NCBI GenBank assembly: GCA_030681635.1
Contig: JAUXRT010000145.1
Coordinates: 1-8,156 of the forward strand
DNA: 8,156 nt
Direction of reading: 5' to 3'
Source: Reyranella sp.
Lineage (GTDB): Bacteria; Pseudomonadota; Alphaproteobacteria; Reyranellales; Reyranellaceae
Part shown: positions 1 to 6,292 of the stretch, in pieces
Position numbering within the stretch: the stretch's first letter is position 1
How the letters are laid out: the number at the start of each line of letters is the position of its first letter
Made by a program: the position numbers and the translations under genes
The notes under the pieces: model-generated
What the model was told of the DNA's origin: nothing
Database searches by the model: none
What the model saw: the letters and a program-made list of their open reading frames with translations, nothing else

Positions 1-98
1 TGGCTGCGGTCGATCCGACGGCCGGCGGCAATCCGGTGAAAGCGGGGGTGCCTGAAATGCGCAAGATGTACGACGCGGCCGTGAGCGGCCGGCTCTGA
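1..98 (+). CDS. C-terminal end of a probable iron-containing alcohol dehydrogenase (partial)
   Basis: Only the last 31 codons are present, read in the frame starting at base 3 and ending at TGA 96-98. The tail contains the stretch DPTAGGNPV, followed by a short helix ending in AAVSGRL. A D-x-x-x-G-G/T-N-P segment followed by a helix at the extreme C terminus is typical of group III (iron-dependent) alcohol dehydrogenases, which interconvert alcohols and aldehydes with NAD(P)H. The stop codon lies one base before the ATG of the next gene, so the two are almost certainly co-transcribed and possibly translationally coupled. In this phosphonate setting a substrate such as 2-hydroxyethylphosphonate/phosphonoacetaldehyde is conceivable, but that is inference. 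The family call rests on a short tail and the metal ligands are outside the window. Confidence 0.55.
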   Translation, partial: AAVDPTAGGNPVKAGVPEMRKMYDAAVSGRL

Positions 99-99
99 C

Positions 100-2565
100 A
101 TGGCGCCGAATTTCCCCACCCAGGCCCGCGTCGTCATCATCGGTGGCGGTATCATGGGCTGCTCGACCGCCTATCACCTGGCCAAGCTCGGCTGGAAGGA
201 TGTGGTGTTGCTGGAGCAGGGGCGGCTGAGCGGCGGCACGACCTGGCATGCCGCCGGACTCGTGGGCCAGCTCCGCAGCTATCAGAACCTGACACGCCTG
301 ATCCGCTACAGCACCGATCTCTACGCCAAGCTCGAGGCCGAGACCGGCCTCGCCACCGGCTGGAAGCAGTGCGGATCGCTGTCTGTGGCGCGCACCGAGG
401 AGCGCATGGTGTTGCTGCGCCGCTCGGTGGCCATGGCCAATGCCCAGGGTGTCGCCTGCGAGCCGCTGACCCCCAAGGAGGCCGGCGACAAATACCCCAT
501 CATGCGCACCGACGATCTGGTGGGGGCGGTGTGGCTGCCAGGCGACGGCAAGGCCAATCCGACCGACATCACGCAGGCGCTGGCCAAGGGGGCGCGCAAC
601 GGCGGTGTCCGCATCTTCGAGAAGACGCGGGTCACCTCGATCGATACTGAAGATGGCCCAACGGGACGGAGAGTCACCGGCGTGCAGACGACCGAAGGTC
701 CGATCACCGCCGAGATCGTGGTCAACTGCGGCGGCCAGTGGGCGCGCCAGGTCGGGCGCATGGTCGGGGTCACGGTGCCGCTCTATTCCTGCGAGCACAT
801 GTATATCGTGACGGAAAAGATGGAGAACGTGCCGCGCGACCTGCCGGTGATGCGCGATCCCGACGGCTACATCTACTTCAAGGAGGAGGTCGGCGGCTTG
901 CTGATGGGCGGTTTCGAGCCCGAGGCCAAGCCGTGGAACAAGGACGTCATTCCCGACGACTTCGAATTCGGCATGCTGCCGGACGACTGGGACCAGTTCC
1001 AGATCCTGATGGACAATGCCCTGATCCGCGTCCCGGCGCTGGAGAAGACCGGCATCAAGACGTTCATGAACGGCCCGGAAAGTTTTACGCCCGATCTCAA
1101 CTACATCCTGGGCGAGGCCCCGAACCTGCGCGGCTTCTTCGTCGGGGCCGGCTTCAACTCGATGGGCATCGCCAGTTCCGGCGGCGCCGGCATGGCGCTG
1201 GCCGAATGGATCGTGGCGGGCGAGCCCACCATGGATCTGTGGCCGGTCGACATCCGCCGCTTCGCGGGATTCCACGGCAACGATTCCTGGCTGCGCGCTC
1301 GCGTCGCCGAGACGCTCGGGCTGCACTACAAGATGCCGTGGCCGCAGCGCGAGCAGGAGAGCGGCCGGCCGTTCCGCCGCTCGCCGCTCTATGATCGCCT
1401 GAAAGCCCGCGGCGCCTGGTTCGGCAACAAGATGGGCTGGGAGCGGCCGAACTGGTTTGCCGGCATCGGCAAGTCGCCGAACATGCAGTATGGCTGGGGC
1501 CGGGGCGAATGGTTCGGCCATGTCGCGGCCGAGCATCGCGCCACCCGCGAAGGCGTCACGGTGGTCGACGAGACCTCGTTCGGCAAGTTCCTGATGCAGG
1601 GTCGCGATGCCGAGAAGGTGCTGCAACACCTTTCCGCCAACGACATCGCCGTGCCGGTAGGCCGCACCGTCTATACCGGGCTGCTGAACGATCGCGGCAC
1701 TTTCGAGAGCGACCTCACCATCGCGCGCCTTGCCCGCGACCGGTTCATGATCGTGACCGGCTCGGCCCAGCCGACGCGCGACGCCGACTGGATCGGCCGC
1801 CACATGTCCGGGGATGCGCACGCCACCCTGACCGACGTGACGGCGGCCTGGACCGTGCTGTCGGTGATGGGGCCGCGGAGCCGCGCGCTGCTGCAATCGG
1901 TGAGTCGCGCCGACTTCTCCAACGAAGCCTTCCCCTTCGCCACCATCCGCGAAATCGGCATCGGCCATGCCACCGTGCTGGCCTCGCGCCGCACCTACAT
2001 GGGCGAACTCGGCTGGGAGCTCTATGTGCCGGTCGAGTTTGCCGCGACGGTGTTCGAGACCCTGCATGAGGCCGGGGTCGAATTCGGCCTGCGCGATGCC
2101 GGCTACTACGCCGTCGAGACGCTGCGGCTGGAGAAGGGCTACCGTGCCTGGGGCCGCGAACTTACGCCCGACGACACGCCGTTCCAGGCCGGTCTCGGCT
2201 GGGCGGTGAAGCTCGACAAGCCCGGCGGCTTCATCGGCCAGAAGGCGCTGGTCGATGCCAAGGCCAGGCCACTGGCGCGCCGGTTGGTCTCCGTGGTGCT
2301 GCAGGACGGCGAACCGCTGCTGTGGGGCGGCGAGGCCCTGCTGCGTGACGGCAAGCCGGTGGGCGACCTCACCTCGGCGGGCTACGGCCATACGATCGGC
2401 GCGTCGGTCGGCATGGGCTACGTGAAGCGCGCGGACGGCGCGGGCATCGATGCCGCCTGGCTCGACGCCGGCCGCTTCGAGGTCGATCTCGCTGGCACGC
2501 GCCTGGCGGCAAAAGTATCGCTGCGATGCCCCTACGATCCTGCGGGGGCACGCATCAAGTTGTAG
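100..2565 (+). CDS. FAD-dependent N-methyl amine dehydrogenase with GcvT-type folate domain (dimethylglycine/sarcosine dehydrogenase family)
   Basis: This 821-residue protein has the full architecture of dimethylglycine/sarcosine dehydrogenases. An N-terminal DAO-type Rossmann fold carries GGGIMG (residues 15-20) and the acidic end of beta-2 (E39). The GTTWHAAGL segment places H50 where this family attaches FAD covalently. EHMY (H233) and DGYIYF (Y257/Y259) lie in the region of the active-site His/Tyr known in dimethylglycine oxidase. The FAD domain closes around GAGFNSMGIASSGGAG (residues about 345-365). An FAO_M-like linker (about 380-435) follows, then a GcvT fold (about 480-700) with NDRGTFESDL (530-539), matching the folate-site loop, and GELGWELY (635-642), then a GcvT C-terminal barrel (about 720-815). 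Family members oxidise an N-methyl group and pass the resulting formaldehyde-level carbon to tetrahydrofolate. No signal peptide is seen, so it is probably cytoplasmic. The ATG sits one base after the previous stop with no strong Shine-Dalgarno; the start fits family N termini. The substrate could be sarcosine, dimethylglycine or, given the neighbours, an N-methylated aminophosphonate; the sequence alone does not decide. Confidence 0.9.
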   Translation: MAPNFPTQARVVIIGGGIMGCSTAYHLAKLGWKDVVLLEQGRLSGGTTWHAAGLVGQLRSYQNLTRLIRYSTDLYAKLEAETGLATGWKQCGSLSVARTEERMVLLRRSVAMANAQGVACEPLTPKEAGDKYPIMRTDDLVGAVWLPGDGKANPTDITQALAKGARNGGVRIFEKTRVTSIDTEDGPTGRRVTGVQTTEGPITAEIVVNCGGQWARQVGRMVGVTVPLYSCEHMYIVTEKMENVPRDLPVMRDPDGYIYFKEEVGGLLMGGFEPEAKPWNKDVIPDDFEFGMLPDDWDQFQILMDNALIRVPALEKTGIKTFMNGPESFTPDLNYILGEAPNLRGFFVGAGFNSMGIASSGGAGMALAEWIVAGEPTMDLWPVDIRRFAGFHGNDSWLRARVAETLGLHYKMPWPQREQESGRPFRRSPLYDRLKARGAWFGNKMGWERPNWFAGIGKSPNMQYGWGRGEWFGHVAAEHRATREGVTVVDETSFGKFLMQGRDAEKVLQHLSANDIAVPVGRTVYTGLLNDRGTFESDLTIARLARDRFMIVTGSAQPTRDADWIGRHMSGDAHATLTDVTAAWTVLSVMGPRSRALLQSVSRADFSNEAFPFATIREIGIGHATVLASRRTYMGELGWELYVPVEFAATVFETLHEAGVEFGLRDAGYYAVETLRLEKGYRAWGRELTPDDTPFQAGLGWAVKLDKPGGFIGQKALVDAKARPLARRLVSVVLQDGEPLLWGGEALLRDGKPVGDLTSAGYGHTIGASVGMGYVKRADGAGIDAAWLDAGRFEVDLAGTRLAAKVSLRCPYDPAGARIKL

Positions 2566-2570
2566 GGGAG
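2564..2570 (+). promoter_or_regulatory. Ribosome binding site for the AEP-binding protein gene
   Basis: AGGGGAG overlaps the TAG stop of the oxidoreductase gene and lies 5 bases before ATG 2576. It supports this start over the in-frame ATG at 2450, which would lie inside the previous gene and would bury the signal peptide. The overlap also suggests translational coupling. Confidence 0.75.
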
Positions 2571-2575
2571 TGGAC

Positions 2576-3598
2576 ATGCGTTTCATCGCATCGTTGCTGG
2601 CGGCGTCGCTGGCCGCGTCATTGGTCATTGTGGGGGCAGCATCGGCCCAGGAAGTGATCGTCTACACCTCCTACGAAAAGGAAGACCTCGGCCCCTACAA
2701 GGCGGCCTTCGAGAAGGACGTGCCCGGCGTCACCATCCGCTGGGTGCACGACGCCAACGGCGTCATCACCGCCCGCCTGCTGGCCGAGAAGGCCAATCCG
2801 CGTGCCGACGCGGTATGGGGTGTGGCGGCCTCCAGCCTCGGCCAGCTCGCCGACGCCGACGTATTGATGCCCTACACACCGCCCGGCTTCGCCAAGATAC
2901 CGGCCAAGTTCCGCGATCCCACGGTGCCGCCGCGCTGGTTCGGCAACTCGGCCTGGGTGGCGGCGATCGTCTACAACGCCGCCGAGGGCAAGAAGCTCGG
3001 CATTCCCAAGCCGGAGAGCTGGGCCGACCTCGCCAAGCCCGTCTACAAGGGCAAGGTGGTGATGCCGCACCCGCTGTCGTCAGGCACCGGCTTCCTCGAC
3101 GTCTCGGCCTGGCTGCAAGGTTTCGGCGAGGAGGAGGGCTGGAAGTTCATGGATGCGCTCCATGCCAACATCTGGCGCTACACCCACTCCGGCTCGCAGC
3201 CTGCGACGCTGGCGGCCCGCGGCGAAGCCGTGGTCGGCATCGCCTTCGATATCCGCGCCGCGCGTGAGCTGGCCCAGGGCGCGCCGGTCGAGATCGTGTT
3301 CCCGACGAAGGCGCTGGGTTGGGAGATGAACGCCTTTGCCATCGTCAAGGGCGCGCCGCATCTCGAGGCGGTGAAGAAGCTCGCCGACTGGGCGGCGTCC
3401 GACGCCGCCATGAAGATGTATGCCGAGAGCCGGGCGGTCGCGGCGCGGCCGGAATTCTCGAAGCCCATCAAGGACCTGCCGCCGAACCTGGCCGAGCTCA
3501 TCATGGTGAACGACTTCGCCTGGGCGGCCCGCAACCGCGAGCGCATCCTGGCCGAATGGGCCAAGCGCTACGACGGCAAGGCCGACCCCAAGAAGTGA
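2576..3598 (+). CDS. phnS2: Periplasmic 2-aminoethylphosphonate-binding protein of an ABC importer
   Basis: This 340-residue extracellular solute-binding protein belongs to the group annotated as AEP ABC-transporter binding proteins (PhnS2 type). Residues 1-24 form a signal peptide with a basic N terminus, an Ala/Leu-rich core and probable cleavage at ASA|Q, so the mature protein is periplasmic. Family stretches seen are VIVYTSYEKED (27-37), ITARLLAEKANPRAD (64-78, the early helix), the hinge-region KPVYKGKVVMPHPLSSGTGF (154-173), THSGSQPATLAARGE (203-217) and the C-terminal NDFAWAARNRERILAEW (312-328). The SSGTGF and THSGSQPA loops are likely ligand contacts, judged from their conservation in the family. 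The gene starts 10 bases after the oxidoreductase stop. No permease or ATPase gene accompanies it here: the next gene is convergent, so the partners must lie upstream of the window or elsewhere. A 2-aminoethylphosphonate-like ligand is the best guess; another phosphonate or phosphate ester is possible. Confidence 0.88.
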   Translation: MRFIASLLAASLAASLVIVGAASAQEVIVYTSYEKEDLGPYKAAFEKDVPGVTIRWVHDANGVITARLLAEKANPRADAVWGVAASSLGQLADADVLMPYTPPGFAKIPAKFRDPTVPPRWFGNSAWVAAIVYNAAEGKKLGIPKPESWADLAKPVYKGKVVMPHPLSSGTGFLDVSAWLQGFGEEEGWKFMDALHANIWRYTHSGSQPATLAARGEAVVGIAFDIRAARELAQGAPVEIVFPTKALGWEMNAFAIVKGAPHLEAVKKLADWAASDAAMKMYAESRAVAARPEFSKPIKDLPPNLAELIMVNDFAWAARNRERILAEWAKRYDGKADPKK

Positions 3599-3601
3599 TC
3601 A
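3596..3601. other. Abutting convergent stop codons in a shared palindrome
   Basis: TGATCA contains TGA of the binding-protein gene on the plus strand (3596-3598) and, read on the other strand, TGA of the Na/Pi transporter gene (3599-3601). The two convergent genes therefore touch with no spacer, and any terminator for either must lie inside the other's coding sequence. Confidence 0.95.
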
Positions 3602-5284
3602 GACCGAGGGTGCCGGCTGGCCCGATGGCTCGGCCGGCGTCGCCCTGAGGCGGGTGTCGGCAAGCTCGCCGGCCGCCTCGAGGATCGGATAGGCCACCGT
3701 CGTCAGGTGGCCGTTGATGCGCTTCAGGTCGCGGATCACATCCATGTGGATCGAGCTGGTCTCGATCGATTCCGGCCTGCCCTCGCGCAGGCGGGCGAAG
3801 TGGCTGTCGGCGGCGCGGGCCTCGGCCTCGCGCATGGCCGTCTTCTCGGCGACCAGCCGGCGGGCAAGCGCAATATCACGCGTGGTGAAGACGTTCAGCG
3901 CCAGCCCCAGATTGTCCAGCACGCGGGCATGGAAGACCCTGAGTTCGGCCATGCCCTCGGGCGAGAAGGCGTAGCGGTTGCGGATCTTCTTGGCCGCCAG
4001 TTCCATCAGGTTCTTGTCGACGATGTCGCCGACATGCTCGAGATTCATGGTGAAGCTCAGGATCTCGACGTAGCGCTTGCCGTCTTCCTCGCCGAGCTCG
4101 TTGCGCGAGACCTGGATGAGGTAGAGCTTGATGGCCTCATGGAGCCGGTCGACGGCGTCGTCAGCCGCCTCGATCGCCTTCACCGCCTTGGGGTCGCTGC
4201 GCTCGAAGACATCCATGGTCTGGCGCAGCATGTTGCCCACCCGGTCGCCGAGGTTCAGCGTCTCGCGCAAGGCGCAGCCCAGTGCCTCGGCGGGTGAATC
4301 GAGCACGTTGGGGTCGAGGTGACGGGGGCGTGCCGGATCGTCGGCGATCGGTCGGGCCGGCAGCAGCTTTCGGCAGAGCCACGCCACGATGTCGATCAGC
4401 GGCAGGAAGAGGATCGCGGTGGCGATATTGAACATCGTGTGGAAGTTGACCGCGAGCCGCGTCGTCGAAGGCTCGAGCCAGGTCATTGCCTCGAGGGCCG
4501 GGCCGAGGAAGGGCAGCATCGCGATGCCGACGATGCCGCGCGTGATCAGGTTGCCGAGCGGCACGCGTCGGGCTTCCACATCGGCGCTGGCCTGCGCCAT
4601 GTAGGGCGCCAGCGCGCCGCCGATGTTGGCGCCGATCACCAGGGCCAGGGCGAGCTTGGGTTCGACCAGGCCGCCTGCGGCAAACGACATGATCAGGAGC
4701 ACGACCGACAGGCTCGAATGGACGAACCAGGTCAGGAGCGTCGCCAGGATGACGGCGATGACATATTCGTCCTGCAGCCCGCCAAGTGCTGCCATGAAGG
4801 CAGGGGCCTCGCGCAGCGGCCCGGTGGCTGCGGCCAGCAGCTTCAGCGACAGCAGCATCAGGCCGAGCCCGATGGCGACACGACCAAGGTGACGCGATTT
4901 TTCCTGCTCGCTCGACAGGAAGGCGATGACGCCGGCGCCGATGGCGAACGGCGACACCCAGCCGAGGTCGAACGACAGCACCTGTGCGGCGATCGTGGTG
5001 CCGACATCGGCGCCCAGCATGACCGCGAGCGCGATGGACAGCGGGATCAGGCCGCGGCCGGCGAAGGAGGAGAGAAGAAGCGCCGTCGCGGTGCTCGACT
5101 GCAGCACGCCGGTGATGGCGAGGCCGCCGGCGAACGCGGTGAAGCGGTTGCGCGAGCAGGCGGCGATGGCGCGGCGCAACGTGGCGCCGAAGGCGCGCGT
5201 CAGGCCGGTGCGGACCATGCGCACGCCCCACAGCAGCAGGCACACGCTGCCCAGCACATTCAGGAGAGTTTCTACGCCGTGCAT
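3599..5284 (-). CDS. Na/Pi cotransporter family protein with C-terminal PhoU-like domain
   Basis: This 561-residue membrane protein has two Na_Pi_cotrans repeats and a cytoplasmic PhoU-like tail, the NptA/YjbB arrangement. The first repeat carries LQSSTATALLLSSFAGRG (61-78) and GADVGTT (91-97); the second carries HSSLSVVLLIMSFAAGG (189-205) and GANIGG (218-223). The QSS motif is intact in repeat one and reads HSS in repeat two. Several hydrophobic segments occupy about residues 5-305. After a proline-rich linker, residues about 335-545 are helical and PhoU-like, with EAADDAVDRLHEAI (372-385) and NLEHVGDIVDKNL (414-426), the acidic metal-binding pattern of PhoU. Family members move phosphate coupled to sodium; E. 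coli YjbB has been linked to phosphate export. ATG 5284 fits family N termini, with a weak AGGG about 10 bases upstream. It lies 68 bases downstream of the LysR gene on the same strand and may share its transcript. Direction of transport is not visible in sequence. Confidence 0.9.
   Translation of the reverse strand: MHGVETLLNVLGSVCLLLWGVRMVRTGLTRAFGATLRRAIAACSRNRFTAFAGGLAITGVLQSSTATALLLSSFAGRGLIPLSIALAVMLGADVGTTIAAQVLSFDLGWVSPFAIGAGVIAFLSSEQEKSRHLGRVAIGLGLMLLSLKLLAAATGPLREAPAFMAALGGLQDEYVIAVILATLLTWFVHSSLSVVLLIMSFAAGGLVEPKLALALVIGANIGGALAPYMAQASADVEARRVPLGNLITRGIVGIAMLPFLGPALEAMTWLEPSTTRLAVNFHTMFNIATAILFLPLIDIVAWLCRKLLPARPIADDPARPRHLDPNVLDSPAEALGCALRETLNLGDRVGNMLRQTMDVFERSDPKAVKAIEAADDAVDRLHEAIKLYLIQVSRNELGEEDGKRYVEILSFTMNLEHVGDIVDKNLMELAAKKIRNRYAFSPEGMAELRVFHARVLDNLGLALNVFTTRDIALARRLVAEKTAMREAEARAADSHFARLREGRPESIETSSIHMDVIRDLKRINGHLTTVAYPILEAAGELADTRLRATPAEPSGQPAPSV
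3612..3638. terminator. GC-rich hairpin just past the convergent stops (possible mRNA 3' end element)
   Basis: GCCGGC at 3612-3617 can pair with GCCGGC at 3633-3638, with an inner GCC/GGC stem (3620-3622 with 3627-3629 as G-C, C-G, C-G pairs) closing a CGAT tetraloop and a small internal loop between the stems. It begins 13 bases after the plus-strand stop and lies within the last codons of the Na/Pi transporter gene. No T-run follows, so it is not a classical intrinsic terminator; it could stabilise a transcript 3' end or be chance in GC-rich coding DNA. Confidence 0.25.
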
Positions 5285-5352
5285 GATTGCTGAACCCTAC
5301 GCTTCGCGGATCGATGATGAAAGTTATTTGACGGTTTTGTTACGAGGCTTCG

Positions 5353-6219
5353 CTATGAGGCGAGTTCCGTCGCCTCGTCCATGAACGCCCGCACCAAGGC
5401 GACACGACGGCGCTCCTGCAGGCAGAGGGCATATTCGGCGACGGCGAGATCGCCGTCGGCGACGCTGATGCGGCGGAAGCGGCGGTCCTCGCCCAGCTCG
5501 CTGGCGAACACCGCGCCGACGCCGAAGCCCGCGGCCACTGCCTCGCGCACGCCCTCGCGGGTCTGGACTTCCACGATGGCGCCCGGCCGGACGTCGGCGG
5601 CGGCCATGGCCTGCTCCAGCACCTCACGGGTGATCGAGCCGCGCTCGCGCAGCACCAGCTCCTGGCCGTTGAGGGCGGCGAGCGGAGCACGGCTCTTTTT
5701 GGCCAGCGGATGGCCGGTGGGCGCAAACAGCACCACCCGGTCGGTGCGCAGCCGCACGGCGTGCAGGCGCGGATCGGATACGCTCTTGGCCATCACCGCG
5801 ACATCGGCCTCGTGGCGCAGCAGGCGTTCGAGCACGACGGCGGAATTGTCGATCGAGAGCGCAAACGTGAGTCCGCCGGCGCGTTTGCGCAGCGCCGCCA
5901 TGATCGGCACGACGTGGTGCGCCGAATCGGCCGCGATCCGGAGATGGCCGCGGGTCAGCGCCTGCTCGCCGGCCAGCAGCGCGCGGGCTTCTTCCTGCAG
6001 CGCAAAGAACCGTGTCGTGACGCCGTGGAGCTGGCGGCCGGTTTCGGTCGGTGTGACGCTGCGGCCACGGCGATCGAACAGGTGCACGCCGTAGGCCTTC
6101 TCCAATGCCGTCACCTGGCCCGACAGGTTGGGCTGGCTGAGGCCCGAGGCACGGGCGGCGGCGGAGAAGGAGCCTGATTCGGCCACGAGATGGAAGGCGC
6201 GGAGCTGGGTGGGCGTCAT
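5353..6219 (-). CDS. LysR-type transcriptional regulator associated with AEP catabolism
   Basis: This 288-residue protein has an N-terminal winged helix-turn-helix (about residues 3-62), with TQLRAFHLVAESGSFSAAAR, a recognition region around LSQPNLSGQV and FDRRGRSVTPTETG, then a linker helix and a LysR substrate domain (about 92-285) beginning at HLRIAADSAHH. The N-terminal pattern and the IDNSAVVLERLL stretch (123-134) resemble the LysR subgroup found beside phnW genes (aminoethylphosphonate catabolism-associated LysR). The start at 6219 is chosen because the conserved helix-turn-helix begins directly after it; an in-frame upstream extension to 6387 would run antisense into phnW. It is divergent from phnW-phnA and 68 bases upstream of the Na/Pi transporter gene. 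It most likely binds the 73-bp divergent region to control phnW-phnA and itself; the coinducer (AEP or a pathway intermediate) is unknown. Confidence 0.9.
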   Translation of the reverse strand: MTPTQLRAFHLVAESGSFSAAARASGLSQPNLSGQVTALEKAYGVHLFDRRGRSVTPTETGRQLHGVTTRFFALQEEARALLAGEQALTRGHLRIAADSAHHVVPIMAALRKRAGGLTFALSIDNSAVVLERLLRHEADVAVMAKSVSDPRLHAVRLRTDRVVLFAPTGHPLAKKSRAPLAALNGQELVLRERGSITREVLEQAMAAADVRPGAIVEVQTREGVREAVAAGFGVGAVFASELGEDRRFRRISVADGDLAVAEYALCLQERRRVALVRAFMDEATELAS

Positions 6220-6292
6220 ATATGTGAAACCTATAGGTAGCATATGGAATATATACTGGACGGATAGAAGACGCGAGCCGATCATCGCCGCC
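6220..6292. promoter_or_regulatory. Divergent control region between the LysR gene and phnW
   Basis: This 73-bp gap is strikingly AT-rich in its left part compared with the flanking coding DNA. It contains the perfect palindrome ACCTATAGGT (6229-6238), flanked by ATATG (6220-6224) and CATAT (6241-6245), which form a second, almost concentric inverted repeat with a 16-base spacer. A good -10-like hexamer TATACT (6252-6257) reads toward phnW, but the matching -35 position (ACCTAT, about 6229-6234) is poor and overlaps the palindrome. That is what an activator-dependent LysR promoter would look like. The exact operator and both transcription starts are inferred, not shown. Confidence 0.5.

Noticed and set aside
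321..773. Minus-strand open frame opposite the FAD domain
   Set aside because: Shadow of the oxidoreductase gene, with Ser/Arg/Pro-rich composition and no domain.
2450..2575. 42-codon N-terminal extension of the AEP-binding protein
   Set aside because: It overlaps the end of the oxidoreductase gene and would bury the signal peptide; ATG 2576 has a good ribosome binding site.
4319..5293. Long plus-strand open frame (324 codons) opposite the Na/Pi transporter
   Set aside because: It lies entirely antisense to a clear membrane transporter gene; its translation is rich in Gly/Arg/Gln/Asp with no recognisable domain, as expected of GC-rich antisense frames.
5328..5333. TTGACG resembling a -35 box on the plus strand between the LysR and Na/Pi genes
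   Set aside because: It points antisense into the LysR gene and no convincing -10 hexamer follows at the right spacing.
5301..5353. Direct repeat GCTTCGC at 5301-5307 and 5347-5353
   Set aside because: Seven bases in GC-rich DNA, with one copy touching the LysR stop codon; no dyad or T-run, so not supported as an operator or terminator.
6128..6292. 55-codon N-terminal extension of PhnW
   Set aside because: It would be antisense to the LysR DNA-binding domain and adds residues not seen in the family; ATG 6293 gives the normal length.
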